DNA from: Hahella sp.
GTDB taxonomy: Bacteria; Pseudomonadota; Gammaproteobacteria; Pseudomonadales; Oleiphilaceae
NCBI GenBank assembly: GCA_028280065.1
Contig: JANQMN010000105.1
Coordinates: 1-64,000 of the forward strand
Direction of reading: 5' to 3'
Length of the DNA: 64,000 nt
Shown: positions 10,047 through 19,537 of the stretch, piece by piece
Layout: the number at the start of each line of letters is the position of its first letter
How positions within the stretch are numbered: the first letter of the stretch is position 1
Notes under the pieces: model-generated
What the model saw: the letters and a program-made list of their open reading frames with translations, nothing else
Told to the model about the DNA's origin: nothing
The model's database searches: none
Position numbers and translations under genes: made by a program

Positions 10047-10049
10047 CCA

Positions 10050-10182
10050 GTACAAGTTCCAAATCGTTGTTGGCAATGGTCACTCCGTATAACTCGCTAA
10101 TGGTGTCAGCACCTGAAATACCTTTGACTGGTATTAAATGAACAATACCAACGACCAACAAAATTAAAGACACGAGTTTCAT
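10050..10182 (-). pseudogene. Small membrane protein gene cut by the IS3 end
   Basis: On the minus strand an ATG at 10182 opens about 45 residues (MKLVSLILLVVGIVHLIPV, then GISGADTISELYGV and NDLELVL). This matches the N-terminus of small multi-membrane proteins often mislabelled phosphopantetheine adenylyltransferase. The reading frame then runs straight into the IS3 terminal sequence. The rest, normally about 80 further residues with membrane helices, is missing. The IS3 element or a deletion at its end most likely destroyed the gene. Confidence 0.6.
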
Positions 10183-10237
10183 TTTACAATTCGGCCTAAC
10201 TTTACTTGCAAGGCTGCACCCGGAAATTTCTTTAAAC

Positions 10238-10284
10238 AAAAAAAGTTCGAGTCCCTCCGTTTCAGATTTAATAGGGGCTCGAAC
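10238..10284 (-). terminator. Intrinsic terminator of the porin gene
   Basis: The stem is GTTCGAGTCCC at 10245-10255 against GGGGCTCGAAC at 10274-10284, 11 pairs with one G-T wobble and an 18-base loop. On the minus strand it is followed by seven T residues (the A run at 10238-10244). It therefore terminates leftward transcription, about 90 bases beyond the porin stop. Confidence 0.75.
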
Positions 10285-10324
10285 AATGCAGGAAATACAT
10301 CTGATTGCATTTAACGTAATGCAG

Positions 10325-10352
10325 TTTAGGGTTAAGATGCCTTAACCCTAAA
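10325..10352. other. Perfect hairpin behind the porin gene
   Basis: TTTAGGGTTAAG at 10325-10336 pairs perfectly with CTTAACCCTAAA at 10341-10352 around the loop ATGC. There is no T tract on either strand. It sits between the porin stop and the true terminator and could protect the 3' end of the mRNA. Confidence 0.6.
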
Positions 10353-10374
10353 AATTGATTCAAACTAAAGCCGG

Positions 10375-11595
10375 TTAGAACCAATATTCAAGGGACACAG
10401 GAACTGCCCAGGCAACATCACCGGGATCAGCCTTTACGGTTTGGCTTTCTGGACCCTCGAACCTGTGGGTAGTAGCCTGAAATCCTATCCCGATGACCCC
10501 ATTGGAGAATCCTTTTTTGATGCCGACCAGAGCGGCGACTTGACCGTCTTCGTTGGCAAGTGCGACGTCATTGTGGTATCTGAAATCGGTTACAATGGTT
10601 AGACCATCTCCAAGGTCGACATCAGCACCTACACCTAACTTGATTGCCAGACCCTCGTCGCCGTCAGCGTCTTCTTTATCAAATTCCAAATTGATCACGG
10701 CATGCGGTGTAACTGTCCCCATTCTGTAGTTACCATAGAGGGCGAAAATCAGGTTTTCCTCATCGTTATCAGTAGGAATAAATATGCCGGTATCCAAGTA
10801 TAGGTTTTCGATGGCTTGATCTATTTTCAGAGCGGCATTAATTACACCGTAGGAATCACCGGCATCAAAACCTGATTTTTTTCCTACATACTGAATCCTG
10901 AATAGGCCTAAATCATCAATGACTGAACCGACACCGTATTGCCCTCGTTCTAACATGGTGGAGGTAGTATAGAGATCGTCTTCTTCTTGGGGGCCATCGT
11001 TTTCAAGAATGTTCCATGAAGCGAAAGCATGAAACCCGCCCTGGTCATAGTGGATTATGCTGCCTCCCTTTATTTCTGCGGTGTTAGCTGTGTTTTCGTC
11101 GCGTTCAAATCTACCGTCACCTTTACCAGCTTGAGGTCGTTGGAATATATCATCCTCACCAACCATTTCATCAAAACGTAACCAGTTCCATGCTCCATAA
11201 GCTGAGTTGCCGCGGAGAGTGTCATAAAATACGTTAGGTCCCAGTTCTACAGTGAATGAATCAAAAGGCTTTACCCAGATCTTTTGTTCATCTTGAACAT
11301 TTTCCAAAACACCCTCATCCACCTTCATATCGAGACGTATTCCGACATTCTTACTCTCACCCTTGAGAGTAAATCCAAGGCGCGAGGCCCAACCCCATGA
11401 AGCATCATCCCTGGGTACAACGTCTTTGTTTTCTCCATCGTCATAACTCACCAATGGCGAGAAAATGCCACGTCCCCATGCCTGCCAACTTAACTTGACG
11501 TCATTTGCCTCTTCGGCAAATGACGTAACAGGTAGAGCAACTAAGACCGTACAGGCCAATAATTTAGGAGTTGATTTCACGATTGCTTTTTTCAT
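10375..11595 (-). CDS. Outer-membrane porin-like protein of the cellobiose locus
   Basis: The 406-residue protein has a classical signal peptide (LLACTVLVALPVTSFAEEA) and many alternating, amphipathic beta-strands. Its last residues are SLEYWF, the aromatic C-terminus recognised for outer-membrane assembly. The sequence is acidic with many Asp/Glu turns, as in marine porins. The ATG at 11595 has GGAG ten bases ahead. A LacI-type operator lies about 100 bases upstream, the same as for the ABC transporter genes, so it is probably the outer-membrane entry for the same oligosaccharide. I cannot place it in a named porin family. Confidence 0.75.
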   Translation of the reverse strand: MKKAIVKSTPKLLACTVLVALPVTSFAEEANDVKLSWQAWGRGIFSPLVSYDDGENKDVVPRDDASWGWASRLGFTLKGESKNVGIRLDMKVDEGVLENVQDEQKIWVKPFDSFTVELGPNVFYDTLRGNSAYGAWNWLRFDEMVGEDDIFQRPQAGKGDGRFERDENTANTAEIKGGSIIHYDQGGFHAFASWNILENDGPQEEDDLYTTSTMLERGQYGVGSVIDDLGLFRIQYVGKKSGFDAGDSYGVINAALKIDQAIENLYLDTGIFIPTDNDEENLIFALYGNYRMGTVTPHAVINLEFDKEDADGDEGLAIKLGVGADVDLGDGLTIVTDFRYHNDVALANEDGQVAALVGIKKGFSNGVIGIGFQATTHRFEGPESQTVKADPGDVAWAVPVSLEYWF

Positions 11596-11697
11596 AGTGG
11601 TCTCCGGTGTTTTTTATTGTTGATGAGCGCTAATTCAAGGTTCTGTTGAGAGCATCGCCACGATACTTCGCATTAGAAATCTGAATTCCACTCAAAA

Positions 11698-11711
11698 TGT
11701 AATCGGTTACA
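11698..11711. promoter_or_regulatory. LacI operator before the porin gene
   Basis: TGTAATCGGTTACA is a 14-base palindrome with perfect arms TGTAA/TTACA. It lies 103 bases upstream of the porin ATG and is one of six such sites around the cellobiose genes. The 807-base interval 11596-12402 also holds the two sites before the ATPase gene and no other gene that I can support. Confidence 0.8.
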
Positions 11712-12121
11712 ATTTTTTGGCATAAATGTCTTATCAGCAACTCCTGTTCCAAAGCTAAATAATTAGGGCTCTTGTGTTGCCTTATGTTTGAAACGGGGAG
11801 GTTAAAATCCTCCCGCTAGCTACCATCATTCCATCTTTTATGGAGCAGGTTACTCGGCCAATTGTGAGTATTTATCATAGCTAGGCAGTTCACGAAAATT
11901 TTTTAAGATATTGAAAATGTTGACTAAATAACTGAAAATCAATAAATAATTTGAATGAAGGGGAATTGCCGGCCTAGTAGCTAAATGGTCTGCTAACCTC
12001 ATAATCTTTTCCTCTGGTTATTGTATTTATTTTGATGCAAACCTCTTAAGGAACCGGTTCGTAGACTCTAGTATGAATCTGGATGTTTCACTCAAATAGG
12101 CTCAAGTAGGTCAAATAAAAA

Positions 12122-12135
12122 TGTAACCGGTTTCA
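12122..12135. promoter_or_regulatory. Imperfect LacI operator upstream of the ATPase gene
   Basis: TGTAACCGGTTTCA differs from the perfect palindrome at one base. It is 167 bases from the next site at 12289, a distance that would allow looping by a LacI tetramer or two dimers. Confidence 0.65.
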
Positions 12136-12288
12136 ATTTAAGAATGGGGGGTAAATAGTCATTTGTCAACTGTTTTGATGATTTTTTGGTATTTAAAGAT
12201 GTATTGCGGGGTCAGATCATGGTTTAAGTCAAATAGATCACCTGTAATTGGCATCAGAGCACTTGCCAAGTAATTATTAAATCTATAA

Positions 12289-12302
12289 TGTAACCGGTTA
12301 CA
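12289..12302. promoter_or_regulatory. Perfect LacI operator upstream of ATPase and GH94
   Basis: TGTAACCGGTTACA is a perfect 14-base palindrome with the central CG typical of LacI-family sites. It is 100 bases before the ATPase start and should control the ATPase-GH94 pair. Confidence 0.85.
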
Positions 12303-12402
12303 TGTGGTGTTTGTTGAATGGCGCAAATCGGTGAAGACCACTTGGGGTTTGGTTGGTTAATGCCAGCTTCTGTATGACAGTAACAAATTGGAGATAACTC
12401 GA

Positions 12403-13518
12403 ATGGCTCAGATAAAACTTACAGATGTACAAAAAACCTATGGCACCGTGGAGGTTCTGCGCAATATCAATCTTGAAATTGAATCTGGTGAGTTCACGGT
12501 TTTTGTCGGCCCTTCGGGATGTGGAAAATCCACGTTATTGCGTATGATTGCCGGATTGGAGTCAATTACCAGCGGCACTTTGGAAATTGATGGCATGGTT
12601 ATGAACAATGTGCCCCCGGCTCAACGGGGGATTGCCATGGTGTTTCAATCCTACGCATTGTATCCACATATGACGGTGGCCGAGAACATGGCATTTGCCC
12701 TTAAAATTGCCAAAAAGAGTAAAGCTGAAATCGAACAGGCCATTCATCATGCTGCCGACATACTGCAGCTTAGACCGTTGTTGGATCGCTTGCCCAAAGA
12801 ACTCTCTGGTGGACAGCGTCAGCGAGTGGCCATCGGTCGGGCAATTGTTCGCAACCCTTCGGTGTTCCTGTTCGATGAACCCTTATCAAATCTGGATGCG
12901 GCACTGCGAGTACAAACCCGCTTGGAAATTGCAAATCTGCATAAGAATTTGTCGACCAGCATGATTTATGTCACGCATGACCAAGTCGAGGCGATGACGC
13001 TGGCCGATAAAATCGTGCTTTTGAATGCTGGAGAAGCCGTGCAGCGTGATGGTAGTCTCGCTCAGGTCGGGCCGCCTTTAGAGCTATATCACCGTCCGGT
13101 TACCCGTTTCGTTGCGGGTTTTATAGGCTCGCCAAAAATGAATTTTATTCCTGGCGAGTTGCTTTCAAGCGATGGCCAACGCGCCACTGTGCGCCTATGT
13201 AATGGTTCCATCGTTCATGCCGCTGTAGATACGCATAAAGCTAAACAAGGTGCCCAAATTGAGTTAGGTATCCGGCCCGAACATTTCAGTTCGGAGATTG
13301 GGCAAGGCGATATAGTGAAAGGCAAAGTTTCTTATGTGGAAAGGTTGGGGGAGGTATCATACTTGTACTTAAAGATTGAGGGGCATGACAAGCTGGTTAC
13401 AGCCCGTGATGAAGGCGACGCCCCATATGACCAAGGTGATCTGGTGGAACTACATGTTCCGGTAGGAAATTGCCACCTTTTCGATAATACGGGTAAAGCA
13501 TTTCCACGCTTAATATGA
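12403..13518 (+). CDS. Carbohydrate ABC transporter ATPase (MsmK/UgpC type)
   Basis: The 371-residue protein energises sugar uptake by the permease pair at 17571-19422. It has Walker [10 protein letters not shown], the signature [16 protein letters not shown], Walker [12 protein letters not shown] and the switch histidine in [16 protein letters not shown]-terminal TOBE/regulatory domain begins near residue 240 ([17 protein letters not shown]). The ATG at 12403 follows GGAG at 12390-12393; a TTG at 12388 is less likely. GH94 follows 62 bases downstream, so the two are probably one transcript. A second, similar ATPase serves the alpha-glycoside cluster. Confidence 0.95.
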   Translation: MAQIKLTDVQKTYGTVEVLRNINLEIESGEFTVFVGPSGCGKSTLLRMIAGLESITSGTLEIDGMVMNNVPPAQRGIAMVFQSYALYPHMTVAENMAFALKIAKKSKAEIEQAIHHAADILQLRPLLDRLPKELSGGQRQRVAIGRAIVRNPSVFLFDEPLSNLDAALRVQTRLEIANLHKNLSTSMIYVTHDQVEAMTLADKIVLLNAGEAVQRDGSLAQVGPPLELYHRPVTRFVAGFIGSPKMNFIPGELLSSDGQRATVRLCNGSIVHAAVDTHKAKQGAQIELGIRPEHFSSEIGQGDIVKGKVSYVERLGEVSYLYLKIEGHDKLVTARDEGDAPYDQGDLVELHVPVGNCHLFDNTGKAFPRLI

Positions 13519-13580
13519 GCAACTGCCTTAACTCATTTGTGTCGTTAACCCGTTTACCATTTTCTAGGAGTAATGTGGCA

Positions 13581-16031
13581 ATGCCAAACACTGAAATCCA
13601 ATATGGCTACTTTGACGATAACAACAAGGAATATGTTATAACAAACCCCAAAACACCCTATCCGTGGATCAATTACCTTGGTAATACGGCGTTTTTCTCC
13701 CTGATCTCTAATACCGCTGGTGGCTATAGTTTTTACAAAGACGCCAAGTTTCGTCGCTTAACACGTTATCGTTATAACAATGTTCCTGTCGATACGGGTG
13801 GGCGCTATTTTTATATAAAGGAGGGTGACAGCGCCTGGTCACCTGGCTGGAAACCGCTAAAGACTGCTCTTGATAACTATGAATGTCGTCATGGCATGGG
13901 GTATACCCGTATTCGCGGAGAGAAAAATGGTGTCGTCAGTTCCGTGTTGTTTTTTGTGCCGCTTGGTGAAAATCTTGAAGTTCAACAGATGACGCTGACC
14001 AACCAAAGTGACGAAGTAAAGCACCTGAAGCTATTTTCGTTCGTGGAATGGGCGCTTTGGAACGCTGAAGAGGATATGTCGAACTTTCAGCGTAACTTTT
14101 CAACCGGTCAAGTCGAAGTAAAGGATTCTGTTATTTACCATACAACCGAATACCGGGAGCGGCGCAACCATTTTGCCTTTTACGCTGTGAATACAGATAT
14201 CGATGGTTTCGATACAGACCGTGATACATTTCTAGGTGAATATAACGGCTTCGACTCACCTGAAGCTGTAGGGAACGGATTTGCCGGCAATTCCATTGCT
14301 CACGGCTGGTCACCGATTGCTTCGCACTTTATCAATGTTACCTTGCAACCGGGAGAAAGCCGAGATTTTGTGTTCACGTTGGGATATGTAGAGATGGCCG
14401 ACAGTGAGAAGTTCGACGCACCTCAGGTTGTCAATAAAAGCGTAGCTCTCAAGGCCATCAGGCGGTTTGATTCCGTAGAAAAAGTTCAGCAGGCTTTAGC
14501 CCGTTTACAAATCTATTGGAGCGAGCTGCTAGGCAAATACATTCTCGATTCCGGTGATGAGAGACTGAACCGTGGCGTTAACATCTGGAATCAGTATCAG
14601 AATATGGTGACGTTTAACATGTCTCGTTCGGCATCCTATTTCGAAAGTGGTATTGGTCGAGGTATGGGGTTCAGGGATTCCAATCAGGACTTGATCGGTT
14701 TTGTTCACCTGGTCCCGGAAAGAGCGCGTGAGCGTATCATTGACATTGCCAGTACCCAGTTTGAAGATGGTTCGGCCTACCATCAATACCAACCTTTAAC
14801 CAAACGCGGAAATGCCGATATCGGCGGTAATTTCAACGACGATCCATTGTGGCTGGTGCAGTCAGTCACTGTCTACCTAAAAGAAACCGGCGACTTTTCA
14901 ATTCTTGAAGAGCAAGTACCTTTTAACAACGATACAAAGAACACAGCGACATTATTTGAGCATTTGACTCGTTCGATAAATTATATTTCCGGCAATCTGG
15001 GTGAACATGGATTACCTTTAATAGCTCGAGCCGACTGGAACGACTGTCTGAATCTCAATTGTTTCTCGATGAATCCTAATGATAGTTTTCAGACCACCGA
15101 AAACCGCGAAGGAGGTCGTGCTGAATCCGTCATGATTGCCGGCCAGTTTGTTTTATTTGGCAATGATTATGTTGAATTGTGCAGGCAGCTCGGCAAAGAA
15201 GACGAAGCTGCGCGTGTGCAAGCGATGATTGATGACATGGTCAAAACCATTAAAATCCATGCCTGGGATGGTGAATGGTTTTTACGTGCCTATGATGCCT
15301 TTGGCCGAAAAGTGGGATCGGACGAAAATGAAGAGTCGAAAATCTTTATTGAATCGCAGGGCTTCTGCGGAATGGCGGGTGTTGGGCTGGAAGAGGGTCT
15401 GGTGGAAAAATCACTGGACGCTGTGAACAAATACCTCGCTTGCGATTATGGCATTGTCTTAAACTGTCCGGCTTTCACCAAGTACTACGTAGAGTACGGA
15501 GAAATCTCGACTTATCCGCAAGGTTATAAAGAGAATGGCGGTATATTCTGTCACAGCAATCCATGGATAATGATTGCCGAAACCGTGGTCGGCAATGGCG
15601 ATCGTGCTTTCGATTACTATACCCGTATCGCACCGGCCTATCAGGATGACAAAATCAAGTTGCACAAAACGGAACCCTACGTTTATGCGCAAATGATTGC
15701 CGGTAAAGAAGCTGCCACGCCCGGTCAGGCTAAAAATTCGTGGCTAACCGGTACAGCTGCCTGGAATTATGTGGCGATTACCCAGCATATATTGGGTATC
15801 AAGCCCGACTACCTGGGCTTACGCATTGATCCCTGTATCCCAAAAGATTGGGATAGTTACAAAGTCACTCGCCATTTCCGTGGTTCAGTCTACAACATTC
15901 ACATAGAAAACCCGGACCATGTTTCAAAAGGTATTGCTAGAATAATCGTAGATGGGCAGCAGCAGGACAGTAACACCCTTCCCATAGGTGATTCAGAGCA
16001 AACCTATGATGTGATCGTCACTCTCGGCTGA
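13581..16031 (+). CDS. GH94 cellobiose phosphorylase
   Basis: This cytoplasmic enzyme splits cellobiose with phosphate into alpha-glucose 1-phosphate and glucose. The 816-residue length fits characterised cellobiose phosphorylases (about 810-825). It carries the N-terminal beta-sandwich ([13 protein letters not shown]), the [12 protein letters not shown] loop of the (alpha/alpha)6 barrel, and ADWNDCLN with Asp 485 and Asp 488, the second probably being the proton donor. The chosen ATG has AGGAG ten bases ahead. An upstream ATG at 13515 overlaps the ATPase stop as ATGA but would add an unconserved 22-residue leader. Cellodextrin or other beta-glucoside specificity cannot be fully excluded. Confidence 0.9.
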   Translation: MPNTEIQYGYFDDNNKEYVITNPKTPYPWINYLGNTAFFSLISNTAGGYSFYKDAKFRRLTRYRYNNVPVDTGGRYFYIKEGDSAWSPGWKPLKTALDNYECRHGMGYTRIRGEKNGVVSSVLFFVPLGENLEVQQMTLTNQSDEVKHLKLFSFVEWALWNAEEDMSNFQRNFSTGQVEVKDSVIYHTTEYRERRNHFAFYAVNTDIDGFDTDRDTFLGEYNGFDSPEAVGNGFAGNSIAHGWSPIASHFINVTLQPGESRDFVFTLGYVEMADSEKFDAPQVVNKSVALKAIRRFDSVEKVQQALARLQIYWSELLGKYILDSGDERLNRGVNIWNQYQNMVTFNMSRSASYFESGIGRGMGFRDSNQDLIGFVHLVPERARERIIDIASTQFEDGSAYHQYQPLTKRGNADIGGNFNDDPLWLVQSVTVYLKETGDFSILEEQVPFNNDTKNTATLFEHLTRSINYISGNLGEHGLPLIARADWNDCLNLNCFSMNPNDSFQTTENREGGRAESVMIAGQFVLFGNDYVELCRQLGKEDEAARVQAMIDDMVKTIKIHAWDGEWFLRAYDAFGRKVGSDENEESKIFIESQGFCGMAGVGLEEGLVEKSLDAVNKYLACDYGIVLNCPAFTKYYVEYGEISTYPQGYKENGGIFCHSNPWIMIAETVVGNGDRAFDYYTRIAPAYQDDKIKLHKTEPYVYAQMIAGKEAATPGQAKNSWLTGTAAWNYVAITQHILGIKPDYLGLRIDPCIPKDWDSYKVTRHFRGSVYNIHIENPDHVSKGIARIIVDGQQQDSNTLPIGDSEQTYDVIVTLG

Positions 16032-16057
16032 GTGATAAAGCGGTAACATGTAAATAG

Positions 16058-16079
16058 CAGGGTTGTTTCAGCCCTGTTT
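16058..16079 (+). terminator. Weak terminator-like hairpin after GH94
   Basis: CAGGG at 16058-16062 pairs with CCCTG at 16072-16076 and is followed by TTT. The stem is short, so it may only attenuate read-through into lacI. Confidence 0.35.
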
Positions 16080-16166
16080 CAGGTCGCCACTGCTGATGCT
16101 TTTAGCTCCGTCCCATTCGATGAGACAAAATGGTCCTAAGTGGGTATTATTAAGTAATACGCGTTT

Positions 16167-16180
16167 TGTAACTGGTTACA
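16167..16180. promoter_or_regulatory. LacI operator at the repressor's own promoter
   Basis: TGTAACTGGTTACA lies 30 bases before the lacI start. It differs from the perfect palindrome at one central base and suggests autoregulation. Confidence 0.8.
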
Positions 16181-16209
16181 TAAAGCCCATTCACCGTTGA
16201 AAGTCTCCT

Positions 16210-17244
16210 ATGCCTAATATTCGTGAAGTCTCTAAATACGCTAACGTTTCTGTTGCTACTGTTTCTCGTGTAATTAACGGAAGTAAATGGGTCTCTGAGG
16301 ACACGCGCCAGAAGGTAATACAAGCCATGAAGGAACTAGGCTATCAGCCTAATTCCTTTGCAAAAGCGCTGGCTACGAACCGCTCAGATACTTTAGGAAT
16401 GGTGATCAGTGATCTGAGTGGTCCATTTTTCGGTGATATGATGCGTTCAGCCGAAGATGAAGTGCGAAAATATGGCAAACACCTGATCATCACCAGTGGT
16501 CATGACACGATTGAAAGTGAAACAGATGCCATCGGTTTCCTAATGCAAAGGCGTGTGGATGCGTTGCTACTGCATATTGATGTCATTCCAGATGAAAGCG
16601 TGATCAGGCTCTGTGACGAAAACGATTTGCCCATTATTTTGATCAACCGTTTGGTTCCGGAGTTGGAAGACGTATGCATATCGCTGGATAATGATATGGG
16701 TGGCTACCTCGCCACACAACACTTGATAGAGTTAGATCACAGGGAAATAGCCTGCATTACCGGTCCTTTATATAAGGCGGATGCTCGGGCTCGTTTGTCC
16801 GGTTACCGACGCGCCATTGAAAAGGCAGGTCTGGTCTATGATGAGCGTTTGGTAATAGAGTCCGACTACGAAGAAGAAGGAGGATGTATGTCCATTGAGC
16901 GGTTGCGTCGACGCAATGTTTCCTTTACCGCTGTAGTTTGCCAGAATGATCTTATGGCCATAGGTGCCATGAATGCTCTGAAATCTCATGGCCTTCTAAT
17001 CCCTAAGGATATCAGTGTTGTCGGGTACGATGATGTTGTCATGGCACGATATACAGAACCCGCATTAACGACCGTTAATATTCCTGTTGCACAGTTTGGT
17101 CAACAGGCTGCTGATCTGGCGTTGTCTAAACTTGGAGAAAAAAAAGTTAAAGTGACCCGGCGATTTCAACCCGAGTTGATTATTCGCGCTTCCACTGATG
17201 TTAGGTCAAAGTCTAGAAAAGCATTAGGGAAGTCGACAAGTTGA
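16210..17244 (+). CDS. LacI-family repressor of the cellobiose locus
   Basis: The 344-residue protein has the LacI head (IREVSKYANVSVATVSRVIN, residues about 4-23), a hinge helix with PNSFAKAL, and a periplasmic-binding-protein-like effector domain to about residue 330. Six matching operators lie before its own gene, the ATPase-GH94 unit, the porin and the binding-protein gene, so it is the likely local repressor, released by cellobiose or a derivative. The ATG at 16210 sits after the operator at 16167. The last 15 residues are basic and unconserved. CelR/CebR-like function is inference from context. Confidence 0.92.
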   Translation: MPNIREVSKYANVSVATVSRVINGSKWVSEDTRQKVIQAMKELGYQPNSFAKALATNRSDTLGMVISDLSGPFFGDMMRSAEDEVRKYGKHLIITSGHDTIESETDAIGFLMQRRVDALLLHIDVIPDESVIRLCDENDLPIILINRLVPELEDVCISLDNDMGGYLATQHLIELDHREIACITGPLYKADARARLSGYRRAIEKAGLVYDERLVIESDYEEEGGCMSIERLRRRNVSFTAVVCQNDLMAIGAMNALKSHGLLIPKDISVVGYDDVVMARYTEPALTTVNIPVAQFGQQAADLALSKLGEKKVKVTRRFQPELIIRASTDVRSKSRKALGKSTS

Positions 17245-17406
17245 CCCTAAACTTTGTCACGTTAGTCTTGGAAATAAAAACCTTACTGATAAGCTGATGG
17301 ATCTAAAATTAGTTTGTTAGTCGAATTCTGAGTTTGCATCCCGCAGATTGCGATAGTCGATAGAAGCACCACAAGATTCTCCCTACCAGCAGTGCGCCTG
17401 TTCGGG

Positions 17407-17433
17407 GCGAAAAAAACGGCCAAAGGGCCGTTT
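17407..17433 (-). terminator. Intrinsic terminator of the permease operon
   Basis: AAACGGCC at 17414-17421 pairs with GGCCGTTT at 17426-17433 around AAAG. Read leftward, the stem is followed by a run of T (the A tract from 17411). It ends the operon binding protein-permeases about 140 bases past the last stop and can also slow rightward lacI transcripts. The rest of 17245-17570 shows no gene. Confidence 0.8.
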
Positions 17434-17570
17434 AAGCTTCTCGTCAATTCCTATACATTCTAAAGTTTGCGACTCCAGTCATGTTTTGCGAGCGTTTAGA
17501 AAGAATGCCAAGTTTTCCAACGGTGTTATGTCACTGCGACAACCTTCACTGTTTAACAAAAGGCGAAGTT

Positions 17571-18425
17571 TTACTTGATTGCGCCGCTAGTTAGGCCGGC
17601 TATCATTTGTTTGCTCGCCGCCATGTACAGCGCAATAAGAGGCAGTATCGAAATAGTGGTGCCAAGCATCACTGCTCCCCACGGGGTATTCGGTACACCT
17701 TGGACGCCGCGTAACATTTGCGTTATAACCATTTTCTCCGGGCTGTTTAAAACCACCAGTGGCTGCAGGAAGTTATTCCACAAAAACACAAATTGTACGA
17801 TGGCGAGTGTTGCCAGACCGGGCCGCAATAACGGTAGTACAATGCTCCAGTAGGTGCGCAGTTCATTAGCTCCATCCAGCTTTGAGGATTCCAGTAAATC
17901 TTTTGGTACCGATGCCACCACGTATTGACGAATCAGGAATATGCCGAAAGGGTTAATGGTAAATGGCAGCCAAACAGCAAGGTGGGTATTGGCCAAACCA
18001 AGTGTGGAAATCACCATGTAGTAGGGAATGAGTGTCAACACCGGTGGAATCATCATCGAGGCTACCATAATGCCGAAAATGGCATTGCGGCCTTTGAATC
18101 GAAACGTAGCAAGTGCATAACCGGCCATTGAACAGAATAGCAATGATACCGCCGTGCCGATCGCCGCAATGGAAAAGCTGTTCAACATGCCGGTCCAGAA
18201 GTCCATGATTTCCAGCAGATTGCCGTAGTTCTGTATCAGGTTATTGCCAAAGCTAAAATCGATACCTCCGCTGAACATGGTGGTGCGGTCGTGTGTAGCC
18301 AGAATGGCTGACCATAAAAATGGAAATATCATGATGAAACCGAATAGAATCAACAACAGATTTCGTATGCTTTTGCCGATCTTGCGATACAGATTCACAA
18401 TGAAGGTCGCTTGAGCGTAAGTCAT
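17571..18425 (-). CDS. Sugar ABC transporter permease, MalG type
   Basis: The 284-residue inner-membrane subunit has six predicted helices, the first at about residues 18-42. It carries the EAA loop facing the ATPase (ESSKLDGANELRTYWSIVLPL, near residue 190) and ends ASKQMIAGLTSGAIK, typical of MalG/LacG proteins. It starts one base after the stop of the partner permease, giving tight translational coupling. Context gives cellobiose or cellodextrin import. Confidence 0.92.
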   Translation of the reverse strand: MTYAQATFIVNLYRKIGKSIRNLLLILFGFIMIFPFLWSAILATHDRTTMFSGGIDFSFGNNLIQNYGNLLEIMDFWTGMLNSFSIAAIGTAVSLLFCSMAGYALATFRFKGRNAIFGIMVASMMIPPVLTLIPYYMVISTLGLANTHLAVWLPFTINPFGIFLIRQYVVASVPKDLLESSKLDGANELRTYWSIVLPLLRPGLATLAIVQFVFLWNNFLQPLVVLNSPEKMVITQMLRGVQGVPNTPWGAVMLGTTISILPLIALYMAASKQMIAGLTSGAIK

Positions 18426-18426
18426 G

Positions 18427-19422
18427 TTATTCGCCTCCTAAACCTTTTCGTCCAAAGAACCAAAAATAAATGGCCGTGAAAATTCCAATGACCACAAACA
18501 AAATCCACGAAATAGCTGCTGCGCTGCCCATATCAAGCCACTCCCAGGCAACCTGATACAAGTAGTTGGAGATAGTCTTGCCTGCGGTCTGGGCGAACTG
18601 ACCACCGACTGTTAACACATAGGGTTCATCAAATAAATTCATGTTACCGATTATCGTTAGCGTTACGCCGAAGAAAATAAACGGGCGCAGCAAAGGTAAT
18701 GAAATATGCCGGAAGCGTTGCCAGGAACTGGCGCCGTCGATTTTTGCGGCTTCGTATAAATCGGGATTGATGGTTGCCAAACCGGCAGTATAAATGACGG
18801 TATTAAAGCCAACATATTTCCACCACACAACAAATGAAACCGAGTATCGTATCAGACCGTTTTCCTGCACCCAGCCGAGTGGCAGAACTTCCTTTAAGCC
18901 ACCAAAGATCCAACTGCTCCAACTGGCATCCGCAAGGAAAGCCAATGCCGCGTTGATGATGCCGCTGTCTTTGGAATACATAACGTAGAATATCATTGAC
19001 ACCGCCACAGTGGACGTGATGTAGGGTAAAAAGTAGGCTGTGGTAAACCAGTGACGTGCTTTGCTGCCCATCATCACCAGAAAGTAAGCCAGCGGTAGCG
19101 CAACTAAATGCTGCGGTACGCCTGACAGTACCGCCATTACCAACGTGTTCCAGATCGTTTGCCATAGAGTCGGATCAGTTAGTCCAAGGATGTAGTTCTC
19201 GAAACCGACGAATTTCATCGAGCCTAATCCTTCCACAGGGTTCCATAGATGGAATGACAGGTAGATCATGAATAAAACGGGGAAAATCCCGAATACGCCA
19301 TAGATGATTAGATAAGGAGATAAAAAGCCGTATGGCGTCAGTTTCCGGAATATTTGGTGCCAGTTACGCGGGGTTTTTTGATGCGCAATGGCCCTTGGTT
19401 GGGAGTCGATGTCACTGTTCAT
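18427..19422 (-). CDS. Sugar ABC transporter permease, MalF type
   Basis: The 331-residue subunit has a hydrophilic N-terminus of about 30 residues and then six or more membrane helices, with the EAA loop YEAAKIDGASSWQRFRHISL near residue 230. It pairs with the MalG-type subunit immediately downstream. A 115-base spacer with a strong stem-loop separates it from the binding-protein gene upstream, which fits lower expression of the membrane subunits. The start lacks a strong ribosome site (CCGAGACGGCA). Confidence 0.92.
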   Translation of the reverse strand: MNSDIDSQPRAIAHQKTPRNWHQIFRKLTPYGFLSPYLIIYGVFGIFPVLFMIYLSFHLWNPVEGLGSMKFVGFENYILGLTDPTLWQTIWNTLVMAVLSGVPQHLVALPLAYFLVMMGSKARHWFTTAYFLPYITSTVAVSMIFYVMYSKDSGIINAALAFLADASWSSWIFGGLKEVLPLGWVQENGLIRYSVSFVVWWKYVGFNTVIYTAGLATINPDLYEAAKIDGASSWQRFRHISLPLLRPFIFFGVTLTIIGNMNLFDEPYVLTVGGQFAQTAGKTISNYLYQVAWEWLDMGSAAAISWILFVVIGIFTAIYFWFFGRKGLGGE

Positions 19423-19476
19423 TGCCGTCTCGGAGAAGCGGTTATTTCGTATACCGCGAAGTGTTTATAAGGGGAA

Positions 19477-19501
19477 GCTGCGACTGTGTTGCGGTCGCAG
19501 C
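19477..19501 (-). promoter_or_regulatory. Intercistronic stem-loop between binding protein and permeases
   Basis: GCTGCGAC at 19477-19484 pairs with GTCGCAGC at 19494-19501 around a 9-base loop; no T tract follows. Hairpins at this place in sugar ABC operons, as after malE, are known to protect the upstream binding-protein mRNA. The role here is inferred from position. Confidence 0.65.
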
Positions 19502-19537
19502 AAGTTTGTTCCGCACTATGCTGCTGTGAGGTTGTTT

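Noticed and set aside
10245-10284. GTTCGAGTCCC resembles the T-arm of a tRNA
   Set aside because: The complementary arm lies 18 bases on and is followed by a T tract on the minus strand, which makes an intrinsic terminator. No acceptor or anticodon arms fit.
12204-12222. TTGCGGGGTCAGATCATGG, recalling sequence flanking REP-associated transposases
   Set aside because: Only one short copy, no inverted partner and no transposase; too little to call.
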